From: Adineta vaga
Lineage: Eukaryota > Rotifera
DNA length: 64,000 nucleotides
Assembly: GCA_021613535.1 (NCBI GenBank)
Contig: CP075495.1
Span: 6,944,001 to 7,008,000, forward strand
Direction: 5' to 3'
In this document: piece by piece, positions 48,065 through 64,000 of the stretch
Numbering within the stretch: the first letter of the stretch is position 1
Layout: the number at the start of each line of letters is the position of its first letter
The notes under the pieces: model-generated
What the model was told of the DNA's origin: nothing
The model's input: only the letters and a program-made list of their open reading frames with translations
Databases searched by the model: none
Position numbers and translations under genes: made by a program

Positions 48065-51000
48065 ATGTCCAATCTGCCATTACAATCAGCAGTAATTCAT
48101 AATGATGATAATGATGAACAAAACAATCCATCAGTAAATAAATTCTCTACACTCAACAGTCGAATAACATCACCATTAATTATTAAACGACAACAAAATA
48201 TTGAAACAGAAATAGCTAATAATCAAGCGTATGATGAAATACACGATTTACAACCAAAACATTCCTCAATCAAAAAGTTTGTTATAATTGTTCTTGGTGT
48301 TTTTTCTCTTCTCAAATTCAAATTTTGATTTTCTTTACAGAACAAACAATGATCATTTAAATCAATATAATCAAACAAAATCAAATAGTTCTCATGATTT
48401 AATGCAAGGCAATTATTATGATCAAACGCGTTATGATCTCAATTCTTCGTCATCAAATCATTTGTCTGATCCACAATTAATACATATTAATGTTGATGAA
48501 TATAAAAAAGTAAGGATACATTCGAAAATTTCTTTCTTTTCTTTTTTTCTTCATATCATTCGATATAAAGAATGTCATTGATGCACACGAGTATCGTTCA
48601 TTGATCGTTTCGTGAGAGAATACAGCAAACCTATTGTTATTGTCTGTCTGCATATGTCTTTCTTTCTTCTTTTTTTTTTGTGAATATATAGATGCGCTGA
48701 TAGGTATATTGTGTCGGTATGTGCATATATATATATATAAAGAGAGAGAGATATGTGACAGCAGGTTGTATGTTACTAAGGCAGAGAACAGCGAATAACA
48801 ATGATGTGTTCTTTTCTTTCCTTTCTTATATCCAATGCTTTTTTTAGACGATTGCTCCAAATTCGATAGGCAAAAACAATACCAACAAAACTCGTTCAAG
48901 TTCACCACCATTTGGTCATACAAGTGAATCTATTCAACAAGGTATCGCTCAAAGTGCGGGGATACTTCTTGAATTGAATAAAAAACAACATCAACCGAAA
49001 CATTCAATGAAAAATAACTATAAATCTCATGAACGAGCAGTTATAGATTATCAGCTATCGAATGATAACGAAACGAATAAACAACGTTCATTATCATCAT
49101 CATCATCATCGTCGTCGTCACCGGATTGTTCAGCATCAGATTCTTCATCATCAAATAAATCTCAAGGAGAACGTGAAAAAACCAATATTCCCTATGAAAA
49201 ATTAACAAATGATGAAGATGAAGATGATGAAAACAATGAAAGATTAACAGAACAAATAAAAAAACCTGCAACAGAATCGACAGCATTCTTAAATAAAACT
49301 ACTCCTCAAACGTATGGTACGCAATCAATAAATGAACGTAGTAAATATCTTGCTAACAATGGTTATAATTCACATGGTTCATCAATAACAACAAAATCAT
49401 CATCAGACAATAGTGGAAGTGTACGTACAAATTCCGGTTCAGATAATGATGAAGAATCTGATGAAGAACATTATAACAATTCAACTGTATCAAATAATTC
49501 TCACTCAACATCATCAAAATCAGTATGTAGAAAGAAAGAAGAGTAAAAGTTTCGAAAAAAACAACCTTTTACTCAATTTTGTTCTAGACAAACAAACCCA
49601 ATGATATTCATTATTCATATTCAAGTACGAATTGATTTTTTTCTTTTTTATTGTATACAAGCAAAAAAGAACGATGAATCTTTACATTTTTGTTAGATGA
49701 ACAAAATAGTTATCAATCAGAACGATCGAATACTAGTCGTTCGGAACAAATTGGTAATAATGATGAACATCATTTACAAGTACCTCGTTTAAAACAACTT
49801 CCTAATGATGGTAAGTTTTGCCTATTTATTTCTTCTCTTTCGAATATAAAACGGCAAATCATTTTCTTTCTTCTTCTTTTTTTTGTTCATATTCCTATTC
49901 ATACTTATGATGACTTGACTAGAGAGTAATTTCAGACGATTTTTAAATGCCTCGACAATGAACTACATACATATACGCGCGTATACATATGTATTTAAAA
50001 GCTGAGTCATGCTCTTGTTTTCATATCATCGAAATCGATGCAAAGGATGGGCAGAGGAGAAGAAGAAGAACAAAAAAGAACGAATCAAGCGAGAAATACT
50101 AAGTTGCACAAGTGTACTATACCATTCATATTACTACCATCTCTTTCTTTCTTTCTTTCTTTCTTTTTCTCTTCTCTTCTTTATAAGTATCAACCAACCG
50201 ACCGACCGAATAGTAGCCGTGTCGCTCTACTTTTCTCTCTCTTCTCCTCCCTCTTATCTCATTTTTCATTATGATTATCACTCCTTCGACATAATCACTA
50301 TCTATCTCCTCATCATATGACAATATAGCGGTCAAAATCATCTCCATTCATTAAACAATCATCATGATCATTTCCATATCCAGGTGGATATATAATTCCA
50401 TTGTGTCAGATTTAGACAAAATATGGCCTCGGCCGTCAATAATGTATTTATATTATAAACTATCCGAAAATCTTCTTTATATTCCACATAGTGGTAAGAA
50501 TATCAGCGAAGGAAAAAAGTTTATCATTGAGTCAGTGTTTTTCTTCATTGTCAATCTATTAAGAGAATGACAAATTATTCATTTTTGTTTTTTTCTTCAT
50601 ATCACAGATCTAAACAGCAATAGCAATCTTAATAAATTAAATTCTGGTACTGATTACACAACACTTCCTTATACATCAAAGTGGCCTTTGCAACAATCAT
50701 CTGTTAATCAAACGAATACTTTATCATCATCTAGTCATCAGAATCGGTAAATTACAAAGTTTTCCTTTCTAAAGAAAGATACAAATCAGATCTTATCTTT
50801 TCTTCTCTAATAGAAATCTTGTCGAACTTCAGGAACAACAGCAACAACAATATCATTCCAATTTATCTCGTAATAATTCACGACAACATCAAACTCGTAC
50901 AACAAAAAAACGAAAACAAGTGAATAGATTGCATTTTTTGAACTCAAATCATTTTGGTTTTTTAGTCTCAACTACAAGAAACAATTCGAACAGAATTAAT

Positions 51001-53344
51001 TCCGGGACATCGTGGTGATCTTGATGTCGATGAACTTGTCATGTTTATTGATGGAAATCCACCTAAACAACGTCAAAATTCAGCATCAGTACATTCAACT
51101 GATACAACTAAATCGAAATTAAACCCATTAAATGATTTAAATAGTAACAAAGCAACCGTTCGAAAGAAGTCACGAAAACCTACGAAAATTCTTCAGCAAT
51201 CAATATCAATTACAGATGATCATGAAAATGATACATCACTTTATGTAACATCTAATGAACAAAATCTTGAAACAAACAGTTTGAATGATGAAGAACAAAC
51301 AAACACTCATTCAATTGTCGATATTACAAATCAATCCTTAGAACATAGACATTTATCATCATCATCAGCAATAACAACAACAACAACTAGTAATGAACAA
51401 CATTCAGATACAGTTAACAGCACGACAATAGATATGACTGTAAGTGTTGTGTGAAAAAAATAGTTTGTTTTCTTTCATTGTCATCTAATATTGGATAAGT
51501 ATCAATAGCCTTGAAAACTAATGTCATAGATAGTACAGAGAAAATTATTGGAATCTTTTGATTTACAATGGATTTATGTTTATTTTTATAGAATGGTAAA
51601 ACTTCATTACCGAATTGGTTTGAACAAACTCGTAATCTTTGTCCACCAAATGAAGATCATAATTCATTTTCTCTTCTATCGTCAACAATTGCTAATAATT
51701 CGAACAGTGAACCTATCTCTGAACCATTTGTAACTGTAACACATCGTCGTCGTTTAATTAAAGAACGTCGTCAAGATAATAATTCATCTTCAGCACGTTC
51801 ATTTCGTTTTTCACCAGCATCATCGTCCTATTCTTCAAATATCAACGATAAACGACGTATTCCTTCTGTAACGCAAAATGGAATGTCACGTCCATATGCA
51901 CATCAAAATCTTTCGAATAATAATAAACCGATGAATTCTTCGATATCGATAGAAGAAACTAAGAACAAGAATAATGATAATAATAATAATAATAATAATA
52001 ACAACAACAACAACAATTCAGTTATTTCTGAATCTGTATCTCAACAGTCTCCATTAGTATCAACATCATCAGCGACAGTTATAAATCCTCCTCATGATTT
52101 AACGCTAGAAAAACGACAATCATCTCCTCGTCTCTCATCTCATTCATCGTCCTCATCCTTATCATCGTTAATAAAACGACAATCAAAACCTCCTCCTGTT
52201 GTCTTTCTAAACAAATCTGTTGATGTCGAATTAAACGATGTTTCATTTGGATTTGATCTTGATTCAACTCCATTAAATATATCATCGGACGAAACAAATG
52301 AAAAGTCCTCGACAAATGATCTTCATCCCGAACCTACGAATACATCCATATTACCAACGACTGAATCTACCGAATCGACATATTCAGAAACAGAAAAATC
52401 TCCTCGAAAATCTCAACAACGAAATTATCGTGGTTCACAATTCTATTCAGGTTCTGACATTCGTCCACATCATCATCGTACTTATCCATCTCAACCACTG
52501 CCACCCCAATCATCATACATTGATCCACTCTTATTTCTTCAATATAATCAACAACGTTTGGCGTCTTATTCTCATCCATTGGCCTACATGAACTTAATAC
52601 GTGGACAATATGTAACGCCTCAATCTCAATACGTTTATCTACCAACTAATTATCCAAATACCGTAACAGTACCAAATACAACAACACCAACATCAACGAC
52701 AACAACAAACGAAACTGATGATAATGAAGAAATCAACCAAACATCATCTGAACAGGTTCTCGAACCAGTAGTTGTTTATACGACACCCACAGGACAATTG
52801 TGTTATCATCATCCATCAATGAATAAAAAATCTTATGTTGATTCAGATCAACAACAACAGCAATCACAATCAACCTCCATTCCAACCGTATATCCAGCAG
52901 CTTCTACAGTTTATCTACCACATTATTTTTATCCTCCACAAGCACAACATTTAATTTCATCACATCCAGCTTTTTTTCAACCAATCACATCCTCCTCATC
53001 ATCGTTAATAATCGATACAAAATCCGAACAAAATGATATCGATGATGCTGATTTAGATGATGCTGATTGTGACAAATCAACAAAAGCATATTTACAAACT
53101 CGTCAACAAACATCATCAGATATCATGTCGAATGCTTTACAACTTGTCTACAGTCAACAGCGACGAAATGCTCAAACAGATCGATTCAATCTCGATGATT
53201 TAACAGCTTATTTAGCTATGAAATGGACAGATACTGTCGATCATTATGAGCAAGGTATAGTAAACGAAATCATTGTTGATATTCGAGATTTAGATTAACA
53301 TTTTTATTTCAGGTGATAATCGCATCTTATTCGTTGATGAGTAA
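48065..53344 (+). CDS. Long Ser/Asn/Gln-rich protein, unrecognised
   Basis: Eleven exons with consistent phase: 48065-48276, 48341-48509, 48848-49522, 49588-49624 (37 nt), 49697-49810, 50608-50746, 50814-50919, 50966-51439, 51592-53254 and 53313-53344, with a possible read-through end at 53298; one further 5' exon cannot be excluded. The product is about 1,200 residues, mostly disordered: Ser runs, an acidic DEDEDDENNE patch, a Gln run, and a poly-Asn tract (AAT/AAC repeats 51971-52018). Three compact segments look structured: IPGHRGDLDVDELVMFIDGN, EPFVTVTHRRRLIKERRQD, and DRFNLDDLTAYLAMKWTDTV near the C-terminus. No signal peptide or membrane segment is visible. The basic cluster KKSRKPTK may be a nuclear signal. 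I do not recognise the family. The composition suggests a scaffold or RNA/chromatin-associated role, which is inference. Confidence 0.7.
50142..50168. repeat. CTTT tetranucleotide microsatellite
   Basis: About six tandem CTTT units in the 797-nt intron 49811-50607 of the Ser/Asn/Gln-rich gene. Confidence 0.85.
51971..52018 (+). repeat. In-frame AAT/AAC repeat encoding poly-Asn
   Basis: About 15 consecutive Asn codons, first AAT then AAC, within the largest exon of the Ser/Asn/Gln-rich gene. The switch from AAT to AAC units shows the tract is not a single pure microsatellite. Confidence 0.85.
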
Positions 53345-55059
53345 TGATAAATCAACTTTTATTGAACAAAATCATTCGAAAGAAGAAAACTTAAAATTCT
53401 TTCTATCCACTTTTACATATCCTGATTTGTACCTTTCATGTGTATGATTATGTCTTTATTCTTTTCTTTTTAATATCGACGATGAACTTAAAGCTCAAAC
53501 ACAAACCTATTGTCCTATGATGTGCAACTTTAGTCCTTTTTTTCTTTTTTCCATGTTTAAACAAAACAAAAAATATATAATTGTTCTTTTGTTTGTTTAC
53601 ATTTTCTTCTCTCGTGTGTTTATGTTTTGTTCATTCTTTTATATCACAAGTAGTATGCGTGGTCCTTTTTTCTTTCCATTTGTCTTGTTACTGTCGTTGT
53701 TGTTTTCCCAATGTGATACAAAGTTTTTCTCTTTTCTTTTTCGTTTGTGTACTATGCACTATTTTCATAGAGGATTCACGAAAAAACTTCTTTTGTTGTA
53801 CAATGAAAACTATTCGGATCGAAAAACATCGATACCCATTGAAAACAACAGTATTTTCTATCGCTGATAAAAAATACGAAATTCGTTTTTTTTCTCCTTC
53901 CTTATTCTTCTTTTTCATTATCTCGTTCGCTGCTTACTTTGTATTTCTTCTTATTTTGGCCGAGTGATATATTTATGAGCGTGGTCTCTTTTTCTATGTA
54001 TGTTTGCGGTTTTTTTCTCAACACTAAGCTTTAAAAAGAAAACTCTAGAGGATGAGTTGAGGAAATCAAAACATTAGAGAAACACTCAACTCGTGTAGAT
54101 TGAGACGATTTAAGACATAATTACTATATCAGGCATCAGTAGCAAAATACATGCTATAGCGAGCTTCCAAATGAGCGCAGTTTGATGTTTCTTTTTTTGA
54201 CTATTATGATTAGCACTAATCTATCTGTGTGTTTGATTTCTTTTTCATTTCGTTTTCTCTTTTACAAACTATGAATGTACTTTGTCTACTCACTTTCGGA
54301 TGCGTGCGTGCGTGTGTGTATGTATGCTGTTCTGTAGGCGCTCCTGTAAATTTCGCGTTGTTAACAGCTTTTTCTCATTTGATCATCGCTTTGATTGTTA
54401 CACTGCTGCTATTTGATTATTGCTTTCTCTATATAAATATATCATTTCCTCTTTGATTAACTTCATTTCATATGTTTTGCTCTTACTTTTATCTTCGCTC
54501 AATCTTTCTCATCCTATATATATATATATATAAACTTTTCCCAAACTTTAATTTGAACAACATCCAGGCAAAATAAAACCAACAAACAATAACTATACAT
54601 TATCATGCATTTTATTATTAATAAACACTAGTTGTGTTAATTTATGTTCTCGTATATAATGAGATACATTCAATAGAAACGAGATAAACTCGATTTTAAA
54701 AACTAGAAGTTAAATTATAGTCATATAAACTGCTGATAGATCATCATTTGCCCATAATTACTATTATTCTAATTAGCCATGTTGTACGTGATATTGAAAA
54801 GTTGAAGTCTAATCAAACACACGGAGGGACCGTTCTTTTTTCGATACATATATTAAGAATTACATTTTCTTGTAATAAATAAATTTCATCATACTAAATT
54901 AGTATAGTAAAAAAAAACAATCATTTCATCTCAGTGGTATATATTTAATATCGTAGAAAAAAAAACTGTCGAGTATATGTACTGGAAGAATACATATACT
55001 AGTGACGGACACACACACACAAATGTATAAAGAAACATGTACATGAAAGATGAATATTG
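53345..55059. other. Convergent 3' intergenic region
   Basis: About 1.7 kb of T-rich sequence between the stops of the Ser/Asn/Gln-rich gene and the RBM5/RBM10 homologue. Open frames at 53517-53967 are Phe/Leu/Ser-rich and have no homology signal. A TA run lies at 54517-54532. Confidence 0.5.
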
Positions 55060-58993
<3,934 letters not shown>

Positions 58994-59508
58994 AAACTTT
59001 CTCTCAGTCAGACAGATAAATAAATGAATATGTGTATTTCTATATGACGTGACGTAAAAGACAATGTTGAATAAATAAATAACAAAACAACACAACGCTG
59101 AATATGATTGGTAAATTTGTTTCAAAGATTGAATTAAAGAAAAACGAAAATTTCTACAATGAAAATATTGAATTAATTTTCGAGATATTTTTATTTAGTG
59201 TAAATAAAATAATGTTATTAGTGGTGGCAGCACCATCAATGTGAAATTAAAGTGATTGTGTCACTCCATATTTTTGTCCTTAATCTGGCACCGGATGTAT
59301 GGAAGATGAAAGCGAAGAGAAGTGCTCAATAATAGTTTCTTTTTTACGACCTTGTGCGTGCTCTTTAGGTCTGATTTACCATTCTTATAAAGACCATGAT
59401 TTCCTGAACATATATATATTTCATAGATGACTCTATTTAGATATATCTTTTATATTCTTCAATAACTGTATCTTGCTGTCATTTTTTTCCCCTAATAATA
59501 CAGCAAAT
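58994..59508. other. Short divergent promoter region between RBM5/10 (-) and the calcium channel (+)
   Basis: Only about 515 bases separate the two proposed translation starts, so both 5' UTRs and promoters must share this space or overlap, unless distant untranslated exons exist. No clear core element is recognisable. Confidence 0.5.
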
Positions 59509-62500
59509 ATGACATATAATTCACATTTATGTAAGTTCATAGTTATTTATCGATTTATGACCTATTCTTTTTTTTCTAGTTTCATATAGTTATCATTTCT
59601 ATACCTCTCTTTCAATCTAAATAAGATAACTAAAATCATGTTCAGTCCATTAACTTATTCCTACGTGACAGGTGACGAATATGATACGCGTAAGTTAATT
59701 AATTGAAATTAGATTATATTTATTAAACTTTTTTAAAGTCCCACCGTTACCGCCACAAATGAAAGCTCCACCGAAAAAAGCAGTAAGAACATTCTTTTGC
59801 ATCTTGTCTCTGTTTTCAATTGAAAATTTAGGCACATCTATTAGATATACCTACTGGTAATAATGCATGGAGTTCTGTGTTACAACAAGCCGAAGTACGA
59901 CGACGCAAACGTCTTCAAACAACTCCAGAACATCCTCGTCGTGCATTATTTTGTTTAACACTTGATAATAAATTACGTCGATCGTGTATTAAATTAGTCG
60001 AATGGAAGTATGTGATAAAATTCATATAATTAAATCGATGTTTTTTTCTTCACACAATCAAAAATGATTTGTTTTAGACCGTTTGAATATCTAGTACTAT
60101 TCACTATATTCTGTAATTGTGCTGCATTAGCTCTTAGTAAACCTTTACCAAATAATGATACAACACCAGCGAATTATATCTTAGTAAATAGAATCGAACG
60201 ATTGAAATAGGAAAAAAAGAAGATAATAATCATGTACTATTTTCTTTTCAGGAACAAATTGAATATATCTTTTTGGCAATATTTACTTTCGAAGTTATTT
60301 TGAAAATTATTGCCTATGGTTTATGTTTACATCCAAATGCATATCTAAGAAGTGGTTGGAATTTTCTTGATTTTATTATTGTTGTTGTCGGGTAAAATAG
60401 TGACTGATACGATAGGAAACTAATATTTTAGTACAATTCTTTTGTTTTTAAATAGTTTTTTAAGTGTATTTTTGGTTCGATATAATGTACAAGGTTTTGA
60501 TGTCAAATCATTACGAGCATTTCGTGTTATTCGACCATTGAAACTTGTCAATGGTGTACCGAGTAAATATATAGAAATCTATATGTTGTTTCATTGTCTG
60601 CTTTAATGGTGCTTTGTAAACATATATCTAAACTGAGCATGTCTATGTTGTTAAGTCATTCGATATGAGTGTGGTAAGAAGGAAATCTTCGAGTTCCTTA
60701 TTAAACTATTTCTGAATCTTCTATTCAAGGTTTACAAATTGTCTTGAATTCAATTTTACGAGCAATGTTACCATTGTTACATATTGCTCTATTAGTACTG
60801 TTTGTCATTATTATCTATGCTATTATTGGCCTTGAATTATTCTGTGGTAAAATGCATATGACTTGTTATTATAATGGAACAAGTAATAATCATTTTATTT
60901 TCTCAAGATGAATTTTTTTATAGAGATGAATAATTCGTTTCTGTAGATATCATGTCACGTACAGATGAAGATAGACCTTGTGGTGATAAAGGACGACGAT
61001 GTCCAGAAAATCAAGAATGTAAAGATGTTGGTTGGGCAGGTCCATGGCATGGATTTATTAATTTTGATAATTTTGGATTAGCAATGTTAACAGTATTTCA
61101 ATGTATTACAATGGAAGGATGGACATCGATATTATATAGAGTACGTATAGAATTGTCTATTTGTAAAGTTTTATTGGAAAAAGAACAAAAGAATTCTACT
61201 TTTTACAAAATATATTGTCATTTTTTTATTAATGATTTAGATGAATGATGCGATTGGACGTGATTGGGCATGGATTTATTTTGTTTCATTAATTATTATT
61301 GGATCATTTTTTGTCATGAATCTTGTCTTAGGTGTTTTAAGCGGGTATGATTGATCGTAGAAGAAATACAAGATGATTTGACGAATAAGATTTTTTTGTT
61401 TGTCTTATTAGTGAGTTTTCTAAAGAAAGAGAAAAAGCCAAACAAAGAGGTGATTTTCAAAAATTACGAGAAATTCAAATTATTGATGAATCATTTCGAA
61501 ATTATATGGCATGGATTCGGAAAGCAGGTAAATACAACAAATAGCAATCCTAAACATATCTAAATATTGTTTATTTCTATTTAGAAATTGGTGATGATGC
61601 AACTGATGCCACAGAAAATAATGGTTCGTTTTCTTTTCGTTTATAAACGAGTCATTCTTCTAATTCTAATTGTATCTTTATATAGTTGCACTAGATGCAT
61701 CAGGTGAACCAGTAAAGAAAGCACGAAGATTTGAAAAACATTGCGGATGGCTTCATACAAAATTGTATGTAATTTCATTTATATATATGTATATCAAATA
61801 TCTGAGTATTAATTTTATATAGACGTTATTTACGTGTATTTCATGCCTATACTCGACGTCGTATACATGCATTAGTTAAATCTCAAGCATTCTATTGGAT
61901 TGTAATTCTTCTGGTCTTAATGAATACAGTCGTACTTGCAACTGAATATTATGGACAACCACCATGGCTAACTGAAACACAAGGTAGTATTTGATTAAAA
62001 ATATACTGAATGACATCTAAATATAAACTCAAATATAAGAAGATTATAATTGACAAAACGTATTAATTATTCTTTAGAGGAAGGGTATTTAAGAGACTAT
62101 CGTCTATAAAGAATATATTCTACATAAACATACTATTGATATTTTAATGAGTAGAATTAATGGAGAATTCTTTTAATAATTTATATAAATCCTGAGAACA
62201 TAAGACGCTTACGGAGACAGTCGAATTCTAATGCGCTTAGAGTTTACAATGATGATAAAAATGATCTGAAGAATTGTAAAGCTCTTTTTTTCTCATGATA
62301 ATACAATTGTTGATTTCGTTTTCTTTTCTTTCTTTTTTTTTAGAAATAGCCAATCGTGTATTTGTCTATCTATTCTCATTCGAAATGTTGCTTAAAATGT
62401 ATTCACTTGGTATAACTGGTTATTTTGTATCGAATTTTAATCGTTTCGATTGTTTTGTTGTTATTGCATCAATTATTGAATTCGTTCTTATTCATTTCGG

Positions 62501-64000
62501 AATTATGCCCGCATTAGGTATATCGGTGCTTCGTTGTGTACGTCTCTTACGTGTTTTTAAAGTTACACGTTATTGGACAGCATTAAGAAATCTTGTTGCA
62601 TCTTTACTTAATTCAATGAAATCAATTGCATCTTTACTTCTTCTATTATTCTTATTTATTGTCATATTTGCATTATTGGGTATGCAAATGTTTGGAGGAA
62701 AATTCGATCAAATATTTCAAGTTGAAGAAAAACCACGAAATAATTTCGATTCATTTTGGGGCGCATTAATAACTGTTTTTCAAGTAAAAAATTTCGTCTT
62801 ATTTCTAAGATAAATAGATGTCATTTGTCTTCGCCATTGATTAGATTTTAACTGGAGAAGATTGGAATGAAGTTCTATATACAGGTATCCGTGCTCTTGG
62901 CGGCATGGGTCTTGTTGGTACTGTTGTATGCGTTTATTTTATTGTATTATTCATTTGTGGCAACTATATTTTACTGAATGTGTTTTTGGCTAGTAAGACT
63001 TTTTTTGATATATAGATTATAAACAGAAGATATAATTGAAATTTTTCAGTCGCTGTTGATAATTTGGCTGATGCTGAAAATTTAACGGCAGCTGAAGTTG
63101 AAGAACAAAAAAAACATCAAGCTGCACAAGAAGAAGAAAAGAAACGTCAAGCTGCTAAATTAAATGAAAATACTCAATTAAATGGAGATGTTCAAGAAAC
63201 AAATATGTAAGTTGAAATCATGAAGATTTAATTAATATAATTACAATTTTTCTTTTAGGAAAAAGAATAAAGAAATTGATATTGGTAAGATGATTTTCTT
63301 TTATCATAGGACATATGAAAATTTATTTGATTGTATTGTAGATACAAAAGTAAATGAAGAAACAATTGGTACATCATTAGATGAAGAAAAACAGAATCAA
63401 TTGGAACAAACAGATGATGAAATGGAAAAACAAAGATTAACTAAAGATGATGGAGAACAACCTATTGCAAGGTTTGCATGATAGAAATTTTCTCATAAAA
63501 GATCATGCAAGAATCAAGATAAATCTTCATTCGAGTAGAAAAATCCTTCGACATGATTTTGAATGATTGATATTTCGAGTGAAAACACTATGCATAATTA
63601 ATGAACTCGATGAAATACCCTCGAGAAAACAAAATGACCCATAATGAAGTTAATATCTGAAGTGATATACTTAGATGAACTATCAGATTGAGACTAATTC
63701 GTGATCATAGAGTAGAACTTATTGAAATGTATCATTGGCACGTTATAATCATGTCAAAAGATTTTGCATTAGTTTGTTCAATCATGCATAATGCAATTAA
63801 CGAATGATTCATATAGAACAATAAAATTTTTGATATTAATTTAGACCACGTCGTATATCGGAATTGAATATTGTTGAAAAAGTCAAATTAATTCCACCAC
63901 ATTCATCGTTATTTCTATTCAAACATACAAACACGTAAATTATCATTTGAATATCTTTGAATTAAATAAACATCTCATCCTTTAGATTTCGTATCTTTTG
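59509..64000 (+). CDS. CACNA1: Voltage-gated calcium channel alpha-1 subunit, L-type-like (partial: domains I-II)
   Basis: Two candidate first exons (59509-59530 and 59638-59689) both end in phase 1 and can join exon 2 at 59739 ([14 protein letters not shown]). After [15 protein letters not shown], domain I starts at [15 protein letters not shown]. Its S4 reads [15 protein letters not shown], and its pore loop [12 protein letters not shown] carries the selectivity Glu. The I-II linker contains a beta-subunit interaction site ending YMAWIRKAE. Domain II follows, with S4 [16 protein letters not shown] and pore loop [11 protein letters not shown] carrying the second selectivity Glu, then the conserved S6 [24 protein letters not shown]. 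The II-III linker is acidic and Glu/Lys-rich. The frame continues to the window end at [16 protein letters not shown], just before domain III. Sequence around domains I and II fits CaV1 better than CaV2 or CaV3. Domains III and IV lie outside. The channel conducts depolarisation-driven Ca2+ entry at the plasma membrane. Confidence 0.95.

Noticed and set aside
48065-53344. Possible FAM193 family assignment
   Set aside because: The LDVDELVMFIDGN segment suggested it at first, but it does not match what I recall of the FAM193 conserved C-terminus, so no family is named.
53517-53967. Plus-strand Phe/Leu-rich frames that look like membrane proteins
   Set aside because: T-rich 3' intergenic sequence gives Phe/Leu strings in any frame. 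There is no charged flanking pattern or splice support.

Overview
This window is eukaryotic nuclear DNA. Genes are split by many short introns (mostly about 40-70 nt, with GT-AG ends). The DNA is strongly AT-rich, long gene-free stretches carry microsatellites, and the recognisable products are animal proteins (Girdin/CCDC88, U2AF large subunit, RBM5/RBM10, an L-type-like voltage-gated calcium channel, FLVCR, GMPPA, a CLOCK-like PAS protein, a large EGF-repeat protein). The style (tiny introns, A/T-ending codons, Ser/Asn/Gln runs, a bacterial-type gene carrying introns) is what I would expect of a bdelloid rotifer. That placement is an inference and no marker gene proves it.

Layout. 1-253: 3' end of an unidentified gene (+). 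254-4940: gene-free, rich in microsatellites. 4941-6951: a five-exon ParA/MinD-type ATPase (+), the most unexpected gene here. 9333-17246: a 39-exon secreted protein (+) with a signal peptide, a Ly6/uPAR-like region and about 36 EGF-like domains, with recent internal duplication. 17931-24023: Girdin/Daple (CCDC88) homologue (-). 25049-27198: FLVCR-type MFS transporter (+). 28287-30366: unrecognised low-complexity Met/Pro/Ser-rich protein (-). 31249-33691: U2AF large subunit (-). 35419-36737: a small six-exon gene with two microexons (+). 37615-39905: GMPPA (-). 42554-45968: PAS-domain protein without a visible bHLH (+). 48065-53344: long Ser/Asn/Gln-rich unrecognised protein (+). 55060-58993: RBM5/RBM10 splicing regulator (-). 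59509-64000: voltage-gated calcium channel alpha-1 subunit, domains I and II only, cut by the window edge (+).

The neighbours form no operon or shared pathway. U2AF2 and RBM5/10 both act in 3' splice-site choice, but they are separated by other genes. Divergent pairs (CCDC88/FLVCR, U2AF2/microexon gene, RBM5-10/calcium channel) probably share intergenic promoters, and three convergent pairs (FLVCR/low-complexity gene, microexon gene/GMPPA, Ser/Asn/Gln-rich gene/RBM5-10) share 3' spacers. The exon joins I state come from following frame across GT-AG sites by eye. They agree in phase, but no transcript data were available.
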